Below are positions 9,035 to 17,890 of a stretch of DNA of 64,000 nucleotides, one piece after another; positions within the stretch are counted from its first letter, which is position 1; each line of letters starts with the position of its first letter. The translations under genes were made by a program, and so were the position numbers. The stretch spans positions 2,790,001 through 2,854,000 of the forward strand of contig NZ_CP139145.1 in the NCBI RefSeq assembly GCF_034048115.1. The letters run 5' to 3'. The notes under the pieces were generated by a model. That model was not told the origin of the DNA, ran no database searches, and saw only the letters and a list, made by a program, of their open reading frames with translations. Origin of the DNA: Pseudarthrobacter sp. IC2-21. GTDB lineage: Bacteria > Actinomycetota > Actinomycetes > Actinomycetales > Micrococcaceae.

Positions 9035-12000
9035 TCAGTGACCTGCTTGCCTCGGACACAGAGCGGGCATACCTCAGGAAGCCGGCAGCCGTGGCCGCCG
9101 TGGCTGCCCTTGGCCGGATCATGCCGGGCTTCGAAGCTGTTGCCCGACATCAGCACCGCCGCCTCGTTGACCATGTCCAGCGCCCAGTTGTCCTGCGGAT
9201 CCAGCGGTTCCTGCTGCTGGATTCCAGGGCTCTTGGTGCTGGTGCCCAACTGTGCCAGCACGGCACCGCCGGGCGCTTCCGCCGCCGGGCGGCCAGCGTC
9301 CAGACCGGACGCGTCCGCGAAACCGCCGGCCAGAACTGCCGCCTGGTAGGCCCCCAGTTGCGGGTGGCGTGACAACTCTGTCTTGCCGGGTTGCCGTTTG
9401 CCCGTCTTGAGGTCCACCACCACTAGCCTTCCCTCGTTATCGATCTCCAGCCGGTCAACCTGGCCGCGGAGGATGGCAGTTCGCGGCTCCCCGCCGTCCG
9501 CCTGCAGCGGCGGCCGATCAGGCAGACGTACCTCGAAGTCCTGCTCAACACCCAGCAGGCTACGGCCCTCGCTTCGCATCACCAGGACGTACTGGGCGAG
9601 CTTGCGCACCATGGTTTCGGCCCGTTGGAAGTCGAGTTTGCCCTCCCAATTGTCCTTCATGCCCAGCGTGGGCCACCGGTGCACGAGTTCGGCCACGTAC
9701 TGGCCACCCGACGCCTCAGGCATGTCCTGGGCGATGGCATGGACCAGTGTTCCCAGGCTGCGGGCAAAATCCGTGGCTGCTTCGCCTCCGGCGGCCTGCA
9801 CAAACCAGTCGAGCGGGGACTTCTGCACTGATTCGACCTTCGACGGCGAGACATAGACGGTCCCGCCGGGTGGGACCACCGGCTCCGCCGTGCTGAGGGG
9901 CAGCAACCCCCACCAGCTGTCCGGGTGGGCGCCTGGCACGGGTGGTTCCGCGGTTGCCAGTTCGGCGAGGACCCTCGCAGCCTCGGCGGCCTCCGGCTCA
10001 AACCTGCCGTCCAGCTGCGCATACTGCCGCAGCTCGGCCACAAGGGCGCGCAGCGTCATGGGCCGCTCCACCTGGGTGAATCCCCTGCCCTCGCGGCCAG
10101 GTTCGAGGGGTGCCACGTAGTCGAGGAAGGACGAGGGCTGGTCATCCTCCGAGGAGACGGCCGTGCAGATCAGCAGCTGCTCCGCCCGCGAAACCGCCGT
10201 GGAAAAGCTGCGCAGTTCGTCGTAGCGGATTTCCCGCAGCCTGCTGAGCGGATCCAGCTGCAGGGCATAGCTGACCCCGTGCTCCACGGCGTCAGCGAAC
10301 AGGCTGCTGCCCAGCAGCTCGCCGCGAAGCCTGGTGTTGGGCCATACGCCCTCCTGCAGTCCGGCCACAATGACCACGGGCCACTGGCGGCCTGCGGCAC
10401 TGGCCGGGGTCATCAGCTCGACGGCGTCGTCCACCTGGGCACGGGCCGCCAGTGTGTCCATGGGCAGTTCCTGGTTGAGCAGATATTCGAGGAACTGCTC
10501 AGGGCCCGCGCCAGGCATTTGGTCCACATAGCGCTCCGCAGTATGGAAGAGCGCCATCATGGCGTCGAGATCGCGATCGGCCCGCGCACCGTGGGATCCG
10601 CCGGACAAGGCGGATTCCGTCCACTGGTTGGCCAGCCCGGTGGAGTGCCAGAGCGCCCAGAGAACTGACTCGGCGTTGGCACCGGGTTGGGACGCAGCAT
10701 GCTGCCCCGCTTGGATCATGCGGGCGGTCCGGCGCGCTGACCGGCCCTCCATTCCAAGGGTCAGCAGCGCTCCGGGTTCCAGGAGTGCCTCGACCAGCAG
10801 GGCATCACTGGTCCGTCCCCCGCCGCCTTGCAGTTCCTCGCGCCGGAGGGATTGCCTGAGGCGCCGCAGTTCAATCGAGGTAGCGCCCCCGATCCGGGAT
10901 GTCAGCAGCGCGACGGCCGCCTCCGGGGTCAGCAGGGAGGGGTCAAGGGCAATGGCATAAGCGTCCAGCAAGGGGCGCACAGCCACTTCGTCGCGGACCG
11001 CAGACTCGGCCACCGGCACGCGGACCGGGATCCCTTGCCCCGAAAGGTAGCGCTGCAGTTCGCTGAGTTGGCCGCCGTTTCGGACAATCACCGCGATCTC
11101 GGCGAGGTCCCGGCCGTGGTTGACGTGCTGGTCCAGGATGCGCTGGGCCACGTAGCGCAACTCATGCACCGGGGAAGGGATCAAGTGCGCTTCTACTCCT
11201 CCCGGGGGAGTCGGGAGGGTGCCGACGACGGCGGTTCCGGTGTCCGCAGATCCTGCCGCGGGTGCGGGCTGCTCGAGCCGGCGGGCCAGCTGCCCACCTG
11301 CGCGTTGCGAGATCCGGGCGGCCACGCCGAGCCAGGCCTGGGCGATTGCGGGAGTGTGCCGGTGGGTGTGCCAAAGCGGCCGTTCCAGGACGCCCGACTC
11401 CCCTGCCAGCAACTGCGGAAGGTCGGCGACCAGATCCGGCCTGGCACCGCGGAAGCCCTGCACCACGGTGTCCGGTGAGAACGCTACGAAGCAGTCCTTG
11501 CCGCCGGCAATATCAGCGAGCAGTTCGTAAACAGCGGGGTTTGCTTCCTGCACGTCATCCACCAGGATCAGTTGCAGCCGTTCGCGCTCGGCGGCCAGGA
11601 ACCCGGGCTCGTCCTGGAAGATCTGCCGGGCCGTGGTGATGATGCCGGCGGGGTCGAAGGCTTCGGGCATCCGCAGGTCAAGGACGTCCCGGTATTCCGA
11701 GTACAGCGCTGCTGCGGCAAGCCAGTCCGGCCTGCCGCATTGACGGCCCAGGTCGGCAAGGTCCGCTGCGGTACGGCCGGATTCGATGATTCGGTCGAAG
11801 AGCAGGCGCACTTCGTGCCGGAAGCCCCGCGTTTCCAATGCCGTTTCCAGGTCCGCAGGCCAGGACAGCTCCAGGCCGGGCAGCCGGTGGCCTTCCAGCA
11901 GCTCCTTGATGATGAGGTCCTGTTCCGGACCCGAGAGCAGGCGCGGCGCACGCGGGAGCGGAAGGATTCCCTCGGCCTTCGCCCGGCGGATCAGGTCAAA

Positions 12001-12399
12001 AGCATAGGAAGACCAGGTGCGGGCCGGCGTGGTGCTCAGGCTCCTGTCCAGCCGTGCGGTAAACCGGTCCCGGAGTGAGTCGGCCGCCAGGCGGCCCGGT
12101 GCCAGGATCAGGATTCGTTCCGGATCCACGCCGTCCTGCACTGCACGGCGGACGGCAGCTTCGATCAGGACCGTGGACTTTCCGGTTCCGGGTGCGCCGG
12201 GCACCAGCACCGGTCCTGAACCGTGAGGCACCTCCACAGCTTCGCGCTGATCCGCGGACAGGACCGGAAGCTCGGCATGGACCTGCCGCGGCGGGAGAAG
12301 CCTGAGGCCTGTGCCGCCGGAGTGTTCCGGCGGTGAAGCCGGGCTGGCCGCACCGCCGGAGTTCTCGGCCGGATCAAGATCGGGAATTGTTAGGGTCAC
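9031..12399 (-). CDS. adnA: AdnA subunit of the AdnAB helicase-nuclease
   Basis: 1122 residues, a second UvrD-like motor fused to a RecB-like nuclease. Walker A is GAPGTGKST near residue 68. The Walker B position reads LILVDDVQEANPA, with Asp where active SF1 helicases carry the catalytic Glu, suggesting a weakened ATPase as described for mycobacterial AdnA. The nuclease domain near residues 975-1015 has GQVDRLE...VVVDLKTGKRQPG...QLGAYQ, keeping the catalytic Asp and Lys. The extreme C-terminus holds a cysteine cluster CRLPEVCPLC that may bind zinc or an Fe-S cluster. The GTG start (12397-12399) overlaps the stop of the upstream alkyltransferase-like gene as GTGA, so the three genes probably form one repair operon. 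Confidence 0.92.
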   Translation of the reverse strand: MTLTIPDLDPAENSGGAASPASPPEHSGGTGLRLLPPRQVHAELPVLSADQREAVEVPHGSGPVLVPGAPGTGKSTVLIEAAVRRAVQDGVDPERILILAPGRLAADSLRDRFTARLDRSLSTTPARTWSSYAFDLIRRAKAEGILPLPRAPRLLSGPEQDLIIKELLEGHRLPGLELSWPADLETALETRGFRHEVRLLFDRIIESGRTAADLADLGRQCGRPDWLAAAALYSEYRDVLDLRMPEAFDPAGIITTARQIFQDEPGFLAAERERLQLILVDDVQEANPAVYELLADIAGGKDCFVAFSPDTVVQGFRGARPDLVADLPQLLAGESGVLERPLWHTHRHTPAIAQAWLGVAARISQRAGGQLARRLEQPAPAAGSADTGTAVVGTLPTPPGGVEAHLIPSPVHELRYVAQRILDQHVNHGRDLAEIAVIVRNGGQLSELQRYLSGQGIPVRVPVAESAVRDEVAVRPLLDAYAIALDPSLLTPEAAVALLTSRIGGATSIELRRLRQSLRREELQGGGGRTSDALLVEALLEPGALLTLGMEGRSARRTARMIQAGQHAASQPGANAESVLWALWHSTGLANQWTESALSGGSHGARADRDLDAMMALFHTAERYVDQMPGAGPEQFLEYLLNQELPMDTLAARAQVDDAVELMTPASAAGRQWPVVIVAGLQEGVWPNTRLRGELLGSSLFADAVEHGVSYALQLDPLSRLREIRYDELRSFSTAVSRAEQLLICTAVSSEDDQPSSFLDYVAPLEPGREGRGFTQVERPMTLRALVAELRQYAQLDGRFEPEAAEAARVLAELATAEPPVPGAHPDSWWGLLPLSTAEPVVPPGGTVYVSPSKVESVQKSPLDWFVQAAGGEAATDFARSLGTLVHAIAQDMPEASGGQYVAELVHRWPTLGMKDNWEGKLDFQRAETMVRKLAQYVLVMRSEGRSLLGVEQDFEVRLPDRPPLQADGGEPRTAILRGQVDRLEIDNEGRLVVVDLKTGKRQPGKTELSRHPQLGAYQAAVLAGGFADASGLDAGRPAAEAPGGAVLAQLGTSTKSPGIQQQEPLDPQDNWALDMVNEAAVLMSGNSFEARHDPAKGSHGGHGCRLPEVCPLCVRGKQVTE

Positions 12400-12812
12400 A
12401 CAGACATTCCATCATCAGCCACTGACAATCTGTGCAGCCGCCGCTCCAGGTGCTCCGCAATCGCATCAATCCGGTCGAACTCGTCCTCCCGCGGCGCCCA
12501 GCGTGCAGCCGTCAGGTCAACCCGCCAGCGGCCCTCGCCGGTGCGAAGATAGTCATCGGGGCGGCCCAGGAGCGGCGTCCCCTCGAGCAGGTAGTGGCGG
12601 AGAGCTTCAGCTTCGTGGCCAGCCGGACCATGCCCGCTGGACTTAAGGATCCGCCACCACGGGACGGAGCTGCCGTAGTGGCTCATAACGCGGCCAACCT
12701 GGCGGGGCCCCCCGGATCCCAGCAATTCCGCCACATCCCCGTACGCGAGTGCGGTCCCGGGCGGCACAAGCTCAACCAAGGCCAGCACCGCCTCGACGTA
12801 CTCAATCCGCAT
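12396..12812 (-). CDS. alkyltransferase-like (ATL) MGMT-family DNA-binding protein
   Basis: 138 residues, mostly the MGMT DNA-binding domain (YGDVAELLGSGGPRQVGRVMS, a winged helix with the Arg finger). Where true O6-methylguanine methyltransferases have PCHR, this protein has PWWRIL: the alkyl-acceptor Cys is replaced by Trp. That is the hallmark of ATL proteins, which bind O6-alkylguanine without repairing it and hand it to nucleotide-excision repair. A C-terminal extension of about 40 residues (DEFDRIDAIAEHLERRLHRL) looks helical. It heads the adnA-adnB unit with a 4-base overlap. The ATG lies six bases after TAGTCT with no ribosome site, suggesting a leaderless mRNA divergent from the exonuclease gene. 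Confidence 0.85.
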   Translation of the reverse strand: MRIEYVEAVLALVELVPPGTALAYGDVAELLGSGGPRQVGRVMSHYGSSVPWWRILKSSGHGPAGHEAEALRHYLLEGTPLLGRPDDYLRTGEGRWRVDLTAARWAPREDEFDRIDAIAEHLERRLHRLSVADDGMSV

Positions 12813-12824
12813 GGATCCAGACTA
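12813..12824 (-). promoter_or_regulatory. -10 element TAGTCT, six bases before the ATL ATG
   Basis: Minus-strand TAGTCT (12824-12819) is followed by GGATCC and the ATG. It predicts a leaderless transcript for the ATL-adnA-adnB unit. Confidence 0.5.
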
Positions 12825-12863
12825 GCTGCAGTGGCGCTGACCGATCCTGTCAGTGCCGGCCGG

Positions 12864-12875
12864 TAGCGTTGAAGC
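12864..12875 (+). promoter_or_regulatory. -10 element TAGCGT, six bases before the exonuclease ATG
   Basis: TAGCGT (12864-12869) is followed by TGAAGC and the ATG at 12876. The promoter faces away from the ATL promoter inside a 63-base intergenic region. Confidence 0.5.
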
Positions 12876-13586
12876 ATGACCACCTGGAACACCCTTCCCC
12901 GCGCCGCCTTCGACCTTGAAACCACTGGACGGAATTCGCGTGCCGCGCGCATTGTCACAGCTTCCGTGACTGTGGTGGACCATCAGGGGGACGTAATCAA
13001 GGAACACGAATGGCTTGCGGATCCGGGCGTTGAGATTCCCGCTGAAGCGAGCGAGGTCCATGGTGTTACCACCGAGCAGGCCCGCAGTGAGGGGCGAGCT
13101 GCCCACGAAGTCACAGCCGAGCTGGCCACCGTTCTGCAGGAACTGTTCGACGCCGGAATCCCCGTCATAGCCTTCAATGCCAGCTACGACTTTACGGTCC
13201 TGGCAGCGGAATCGGCCCGCTACGGCGTCCGCCAGCTCACCCGGTTTCCCGTTCTGGACCCCTACATCATGAATAAGCAGGTTGACCGTTACCGCAAGGG
13301 CAAACGCACGCTGACGGCTCTGTGCGAGGAGTACGGCATCAACCTGGACAACGCCCACACTTCGGCAGCGGACGCCCTTGCCACGCTCAGGATGCTGGAC
13401 GCGATGACCGTTAAATTCCCCAAGCTGAAGATGCCGGCCAGCCAGCTGCACGAACTGCAGAAGGACTGGGCCGTGAGCCAGGCGGCAGACTTTCAGAACT
13501 ATCTGCGCAAGACCAAACCCACTGCTGTCATCGAAGGGGAATGGCCTGTGCTTCCTCCGGAAGATGCCAGCCGGGGTGACTTCTAG
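12876..13586 (+). CDS. DEDDh 3'-5' exonuclease (DnaQ/epsilon family)
   Basis: 236 residues with the three Exo motifs. Motif I FDLETTG gives the first Asp and Glu (residues 13 and 15). Motif II is AFNASYDFTVL, and motif III AHTSAADALAT supplies His and Asp, so all DEDDh ligands are present. The protein is only the nuclease domain plus about 40 residues, with no helicase or GIY-YIG part. It is therefore a stand-alone DnaQ-like exonuclease of the kind annotated as 'DNA polymerase III subunit epsilon' in actinobacteria. Being divergent from the ATL-adnAB unit suggests a repair or RNA/DNA end-trimming role rather than proofreading. Start chosen at ATG 12876 because of the leaderless promoter spacing. 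Confidence 0.88.
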   Translation: MTTWNTLPRAAFDLETTGRNSRAARIVTASVTVVDHQGDVIKEHEWLADPGVEIPAEASEVHGVTTEQARSEGRAAHEVTAELATVLQELFDAGIPVIAFNASYDFTVLAAESARYGVRQLTRFPVLDPYIMNKQVDRYRKGKRTLTALCEEYGINLDNAHTSAADALATLRMLDAMTVKFPKLKMPASQLHELQKDWAVSQAADFQNYLRKTKPTAVIEGEWPVLPPEDASRGDF

Positions 13587-13892
13587 CGAGAGCTAACTCA
13601 CGTTCCGACGGAAACGGCAGGGCGGGGACCGCGCCCCCGGGCAATTCGGTCCGTGCGGCCACGTCCGTTCAAGTGAAGGACAGGCGCTGTCCTGCGCTGC
13701 GTAATATTCGATGAAACGCGAAGATTCACTCGATTTGTGCGGTGGAACCGGCAGAAAGCCGGGAATGAGATAATTATCTTCTGCGGTATTCCCGTCCCGG
13801 CCGATCGGCGTCCTGGGAGCAAGGCTCCCGACGTCCCTGTGCAGCCTCTTCGGCCCGGTTGAACTTATGACTCAGATGAAAGTGACTTCCTC
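13587..13892 (+). other. 306-base gene-free region upstream of the amino-acid transporter
   Basis: No coding signal is seen on either strand. It contains a GC-rich potential hairpin shortly after the exonuclease stop (around 13620-13640), an AT-rich island with the 12-base palindrome AGATAATTATCT at 13768-13779 inside a weaker GCAGAA/TTCTGC pairing (13751-13783), and a GGGAGC-AAG-GCTCCC hairpin at 13815-13829. GATAAT (13769-13774) could serve as a -10, leaving a leader of about 110 bases before the substrate-binding protein. I recognise no known riboswitch. Confidence 0.5.
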
Positions 13893-14843
13893 ATGAAGAC
13901 TAAAGCCATGAAGTGGCTGGCCAGCGTTCCGGTAGCGGTGGCCCTGGCCGTCTCCCTGGCCGCCTGCGGGTCCGGCACTGCCCAGCCCAGCGGTACCCCC
14001 ACGGACGCCCTGGCAGGCAGCGACCAGCAGACGCTGGACAAGTACACCACCGCCGATGTCACCCCGATCGACAAGATCGACAAGACCAAACTCGGCCTCA
14101 TCACCGACGGCACCCTCCGCGTTGGCACCCTCTCCGACGCGCCGCCGAATATTTTCATTGACCCCTCGGGCAAGTTCACCGGCTACGACAACGAGCTCCT
14201 GCGGGCGATCGGCGACAAGCTGGGCCTCAAGGTGGAGTTTGCGTCCACCGATTTCTCCGCGCTCCTGTCCCAGGTCAAGAACAAGCAGTTCGACGTCGGA
14301 TCCTCCTCCATCTCCACCACGGACAAGCGCCGCGAGACCGTTGGCTTCACCAACGGCTACGACTTCGGCTACATGGCCGTGGTGACCAAGAGCGACGCCA
14401 AGGTCAAGGGCTTCGCCGACCTGAAGGAAGGCGTCCGCATTGGCGTTGTCCAGGGCACGGTGCAGGACGATTACGTCACCAACACCCTCAAGCTTGAGCC
14501 GGTCCGTTTCCCGGATTACAACACCGTGTACGCCAACGTGAAGAGCGGCCAGGTGGACGCCTGGGTCGCGCCCTCGCAGCAGGCCACCGGCCAGGTCAAG
14601 GAGGGCGACAACACCAAGATCGCCGAAAAGGTCGTTAACACGCAGAACTTCACCGCCTATGCGGTCAACAAGGACAACCAGCCGCTGATCGATGCCCTTA
14701 ATGCAGGCCTCGACGCCGTGATCGCTGACGGCACATGGACCAAGCTCACGGCCCAGTGGTACACGGACCGCCCGACGGCTGCCGAGCAGACCCCACAGGG
14801 CTGGAAGCCGGGCAGCAAGGCCGTCCAGGTTCCCGCCAAGTAA
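13893..14843 (+). CDS. polar amino-acid ABC transporter substrate-binding lipoprotein
   Basis: 316 residues. An N-terminal signal with lipobox LAAC places the lipid-anchored Cys near residue 25, followed by a short Ser/Gly/Thr linker. The family-3 solute-binding pattern follows: DGTLRVGTLSDAPPNIFID, GYDNELLRAIGDKLGL, and FASTDFSALLSQVKNKQFDVGSS split across the first lobe, then RIGVVQGTVQDDYV at the hinge. It would capture a polar amino acid outside the membrane and pass it to the permease 13 bases downstream. The ligand cannot be read from the sequence; the usual Arg for the carboxylate is not obvious. The ribosome site before ATG 13893 is weak, and ATG 13908 is an alternative start. Confidence 0.88.
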   Translation: MKTKAMKWLASVPVAVALAVSLAACGSGTAQPSGTPTDALAGSDQQTLDKYTTADVTPIDKIDKTKLGLITDGTLRVGTLSDAPPNIFIDPSGKFTGYDNELLRAIGDKLGLKVEFASTDFSALLSQVKNKQFDVGSSSISTTDKRRETVGFTNGYDFGYMAVVTKSDAKVKGFADLKEGVRIGVVQGTVQDDYVTNTLKLEPVRFPDYNTVYANVKSGQVDAWVAPSQQATGQVKEGDNTKIAEKVVNTQNFTAYAVNKDNQPLIDALNAGLDAVIADGTWTKLTAQWYTDRPTAAEQTPQGWKPGSKAVQVPAK

Positions 14844-14856
14844 GCCGGCGCATTCC

Positions 14857-15621
14857 GTGGATATCTTCAAACTGCTCTCTGATACCTTCCTGGACTGGAA
14901 GGCGATCGGCGAAGTCCTGCCCAAGATGTTCGCCGTCGGGCTGCCGAACACGCTCGTTCTGGCTGTCACCTCGGGCGTCATCGGGACGGCACTTGGCATG
15001 CTGCTTGCCCTCATGGGGATCTCCCGGAATGCGGCCGCCCGCTGGATTGCGCGCATCTACACCGATGTGCTGCGCGGGTTGCCCCCCATCCTCACCATCC
15101 TCGTGATCGGGCTTGGCTTCGGACCGATTTTCCGTCAGATCACCGGATCCAGCAGCCCGTATCCGATGGCCATCGCGGCCTTGTCCCTGATGTCGGCCGC
15201 TTACATCGGCGAGATCTTTCGCTCCGGAATCCAGAGTGTCGATAAGGGGCAGCTCGAGGCCACCCGCGCCCTGGGCTTCGGCTACGGGCCGGCCATGCGC
15301 CTGGTTGTGGTGCCCCAGGGTGTCCGGCGGGTCCTGCCGGCGCTTGTCAACCAGTTCATTGCCCTGATCAAGGAATCCTCCCTGGTCTTCATGCTCGGCC
15401 TCTTGGCGACGGAACGCGAAATCTTCCAGATCGGCAAGGATGCGGCATCCAACAGCGGCAACCTGTCGCCCTACGTGGCAGCTGCCGTTTTCTATCTGGT
15501 GCTCACTGTCCCGTTGACACACTTCGTGAACTGGATTGACCGCCGGCTGCGCTCAGGGCGGCCGGAGAAAAAAGAACCGGACGAGGTAGCTGCCGTCGTC
15601 GGAAAGGGAGCCCAGGCATGA
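14857..15621 (+). CDS. amino-acid ABC transporter permease (HisM/GlnP family)
   Basis: 254 residues with about five predicted membrane helices. The EAA loop [21 protein letters not shown], broken after RALG, contacts the ATPase. A single permease gene implies a homodimeric channel. The GTG at 14857 follows the binding protein by 13 bases, and the stop overlaps the ATPase start by 4 bases, so the three genes form one operon. The last 25 residues are charged and cytosolic. Confidence 0.9.
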   Translation: MDIFKLLSDTFLDWKAIGEVLPKMFAVGLPNTLVLAVTSGVIGTALGMLLALMGISRNAAARWIARIYTDVLRGLPPILTILVIGLGFGPIFRQITGSSSPYPMAIAALSLMSAAYIGEIFRSGIQSVDKGQLEATRALGFGYGPAMRLVVVPQGVRRVLPALVNQFIALIKESSLVFMLGLLATEREIFQIGKDAASNSGNLSPYVAAAVFYLVLTVPLTHFVNWIDRRLRSGRPEKKEPDEVAAVVGKGAQA

Positions 15622-16355
15622 GCGAGTTCGTTTCCGGAACTTTAACGGCACAGAACATCCATCTGGCTTTCGGGTCAAACCAGGTCCTGCGAGGCATCGA
15701 CCTGCACGTCGAGAAAGGCACGACGGCTTCGGTCATCGGCCCTTCCGGCTCAGGCAAATCCACGCTCCTGCGCGTTATGAACCGGCTCATCGAGCCCGAT
15801 CAGGGTGACATCCTGCTGGACGGGCGTTCGGTGCTCAAGGACAACCCGGACGAACTGCGGCGGCGGATCGGCATGGTCTTCCAGCAGTTCAACCTCTTTC
15901 CCCACAAGACCGTGGTGGAGAACGTCTCGCTGGCGCTGTGGAAGCTGCGCGGAATGTCCAAGGACAAGGCAAGGGAAGAAGCGCTCGGCCAGTTGGACCT
16001 GGTGGGCCTCAAGCACAAGGCGGATGTGCGTCCGGCCAACCTTTCCGGCGGCCAGATGCAGCGTGTCGCCATCGCCCGTGCACTGGCCATGAAGCCTGAA
16101 GTGATGTTCTTTGACGAGGCCACTTCGGCGCTGGACCCTGAGCTGGTCAAGGGCGTCCTGGCGCTCATGACCGATCTCGCCAAGGGGGGCATGACCATGG
16201 TGGTGGTGACCCACGAGATGGGCTTCTCCCGCAACGTCTCAGATACCGTGACGTTCATGGATGCCGGCGTGGTGGTTGAGTCAGGTCCGCCGGAACAGCT
16301 GTTCACGGATCCGCGGACGGACCGACTGAAGGGCTTCCTCTCGGACGTCCTCTAG
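15618..16355 (+). CDS. amino-acid ABC transporter ATP-binding protein (GlnQ family)
   Basis: 245 residues, a complete ABC ATPase: Walker [10 protein letters not shown] near residue 39, Q-loop [10 protein letters not shown], signature [17 protein letters not shown], Walker [15 protein letters not shown] and the H-loop VVTHEMGF. The PAAT-family features ([16 protein letters not shown]) fit an amino-acid importer with the preceding genes. Its ATG overlaps the permease stop as ATGA. A long hairpin follows 15 bases after the stop. Confidence 0.93.
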   Translation: MSEFVSGTLTAQNIHLAFGSNQVLRGIDLHVEKGTTASVIGPSGSGKSTLLRVMNRLIEPDQGDILLDGRSVLKDNPDELRRRIGMVFQQFNLFPHKTVVENVSLALWKLRGMSKDKAREEALGQLDLVGLKHKADVRPANLSGGQMQRVAIARALAMKPEVMFFDEATSALDPELVKGVLALMTDLAKGGMTMVVVTHEMGFSRNVSDTVTFMDAGVVVESGPPEQLFTDPRTDRLKGFLSDVL

Positions 16356-16369
16356 CCGGCCCCAACGGC

Positions 16370-16436
16370 AAATCCCCGCCTGCCGGACAATTCCCCTTCG
16401 CATGAAGGGGGGATTCGTCCGGGAGGCGGGGATTTT
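16370..16436. terminator. long hairpin between the amino-acid transporter and hemL
   Basis: The outer arms AAATCCCCGCC and GGCGGGGATTT pair perfectly, and the pairing continues inward through CCGGAC/GTCCGG and CCCCTTC/GAAGGGG. Four T follow on the plus strand. Lying between convergent genes, it can stop transcription from both sides. Confidence 0.75.
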
Positions 16437-16471
16437 CGGCTTAACCCCGGAAACAGGGCCCGACGGCGGCG

Positions 16472-17791
16472 CTAGGCCTGTGCGGCTGCGGCGGCTTTCG
16501 CGGCGGCCGGCAGCGCGTCGAAGATCCGGTTCATGGCGGCGTCGTCGTGGGCGGCGGACAGGAACCAGGCCTCGAAGACGGACGGCGGCAGGTAGACCCC
16601 GGAGTCCAGCATGGAGTGGAAGAACGGCGCGTAGCGGAAGGTCTCCTGGGCCTGGGCATCCGCGTAGTTGTGGACGCCGTTGGCGGACGTGCCAAACGCC
16701 ACCGAGAAGAGGTTTCCGGCGAACTGGATGGAGTGGTCCACTCCCTCACTGTCGAGGGCGGAGGACAGGGCCGAGGACAGTTCCAGCGAGCGGACGTCCA
16801 CAAACGAGTACACGTCATGGGTGGCGTGGGTCAGGGTGGCCACGCCGGCTGCCATGGCAACCGGGTTTCCCGAGAGTGTGCCCGCCTGGTAGACGGGGCC
16901 CAGCGGCGCCAGGTAGTCCATCACGTCGGCACGTCCGGCAAGGGCCGCCGCCGGCATTCCACCGCCGATGACCTTGCCGAAGGTGAGCAGGTCCGGGGTC
17001 CAGGGTTCGGCAGCGTCCGGAGCGCCGCCGGTCAGGCCCCAGTATCCGGAGTAGCCGGTGCGGAAACCGGTCAGGACCTCGTCCACAATCAGGAGGGCAC
17101 CGTGTTCGCGGGTGATGCGGGACAGGCCCAGGTTGAAGCCCTCCCCCGGGGTGACAACGCCCATGTTGGCGGGAGCGGCCTCGGTGATGACGGCGGCGAT
17201 GCTGGGTCCGTGTGCGGCGAACGCAGCCTCCACCGCGGCGAGGTCGTTGTAGGGCAGTACCAGCGTTTCGGCGGCGGTGGCTTCGGTAACGCCGGCCGAG
17301 CCCGGCAGGGCCAGGGTGGCCACACCGGAGCCGGCTGCAGCCAGCAGGCCGTCGAGGTGGCCGTGGTAGCAGCCGGCAAACTTAATGATGAGGTTCCGGC
17401 CGGTAAAGCCACGGGCCAGCCGGACGGCCGTCATGGTGGCTTCGGTGCCGGTGGAGACCATCCGGACGCGTTCGGCCGCCGGCACGCGTTCCTGGACGAG
17501 GGCGGCCAGGTTGGCCTCGTCCGGGGTCGAGGCGCCGAACGATAGACCCCGGTCCACGGCCGCATGGACCGCTTCAAGGACAGCAGGGTGGGCATGGCCC
17601 AGAAGCGCCGGGCCCCAGGAGCAGACCAGGTCCACGTACTCGGTGCCGTCGGCGTCCGTGAGGTACGGCCCCTTGGCAGAGACCATGAACCGCGGTGTCC
17701 CGCCCACCGAGCCGAAAGCCCGGACGGGCGAATTGACGCCTCCGGGCATCAGGGTCTGGGCACGGGCAAAGAGGGCATCGGAACGAGTCAT
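16472..17791 (-). CDS. hemL: glutamate-1-semialdehyde 2,1-aminomutase
   Basis: 439 residues, a class III PLP aminotransferase fold. The PLP-lysine motif is [14 protein letters not shown] near residue 270, preceded by [13 protein letters not shown]. The N-terminal [12 protein letters not shown] and [16 protein letters not shown] motifs are typical of HemL. It converts glutamate-1-semialdehyde to 5-aminolevulinate, the second C5-pathway step after HemA. It is the last gene of the leftward haem cluster. It is separated from the upstream oxidoreductase by hairpins and has its own GAGAAT hexamer six bases before the ATG, so it may be expressed on its own. Confidence 0.96.
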   Translation of the reverse strand: MTRSDALFARAQTLMPGGVNSPVRAFGSVGGTPRFMVSAKGPYLTDADGTEYVDLVCSWGPALLGHAHPAVLEAVHAAVDRGLSFGASTPDEANLAALVQERVPAAERVRMVSTGTEATMTAVRLARGFTGRNLIIKFAGCYHGHLDGLLAAAGSGVATLALPGSAGVTEATAAETLVLPYNDLAAVEAAFAAHGPSIAAVITEAAPANMGVVTPGEGFNLGLSRITREHGALLIVDEVLTGFRTGYSGYWGLTGGAPDAAEPWTPDLLTFGKVIGGGMPAAALAGRADVMDYLAPLGPVYQAGTLSGNPVAMAAGVATLTHATHDVYSFVDVRSLELSSALSSALDSEGVDHSIQFAGNLFSVAFGTSANGVHNYADAQAQETFRYAPFFHSMLDSGVYLPPSVFEAWFLSAAHDDAAMNRIFDALPAAAKAAAAAQA

Positions 17792-17803
17792 ATCCCTATT
17801 CTC
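17792..17803 (-). promoter_or_regulatory. -10 element GAGAAT, six bases before the hemL ATG
   Basis: Minus-strand GAGAAT (17803-17798) is followed by AGGGAT and the ATG. The hexamer departs from TANNNT at the first base. It could give an independent, leaderless hemL transcript. Confidence 0.4.
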
Positions 17804-17820
17804 CCATCCCCGTCAGGGTG

Positions 17821-17890
17821 GCCGGAGCCCACGCCACGCGCGGGCTCCGGCATCAGGTCCGGCTTTGGCTTCGACCTCGGAACCAAAGCC
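17821..17890 (-). terminator. two hairpins downstream of the flavin-dependent oxidoreductase
   Basis: GCCGGAGCCC (17821-17830) pairs with GGGCTCCGGC (17842-17851), and GGCTTTGG (17861-17868) pairs with CCAAAGCC (17883-17890). Both lie directly after the oxidoreductase stop and before hemL. There is no strong U tract. Confidence 0.55.

Noticed and set aside
7943..9349. Plus-strand open frame of 468 codons across the adnB/adnA junction
   Set aside because: It spans two real genes on the other strand and has no domain or ribosome site.
12396..12812. True O6-methylguanine-DNA methyltransferase
   Set aside because: The acceptor Cys of the PCHR motif is Trp, so it cannot accept the alkyl group.
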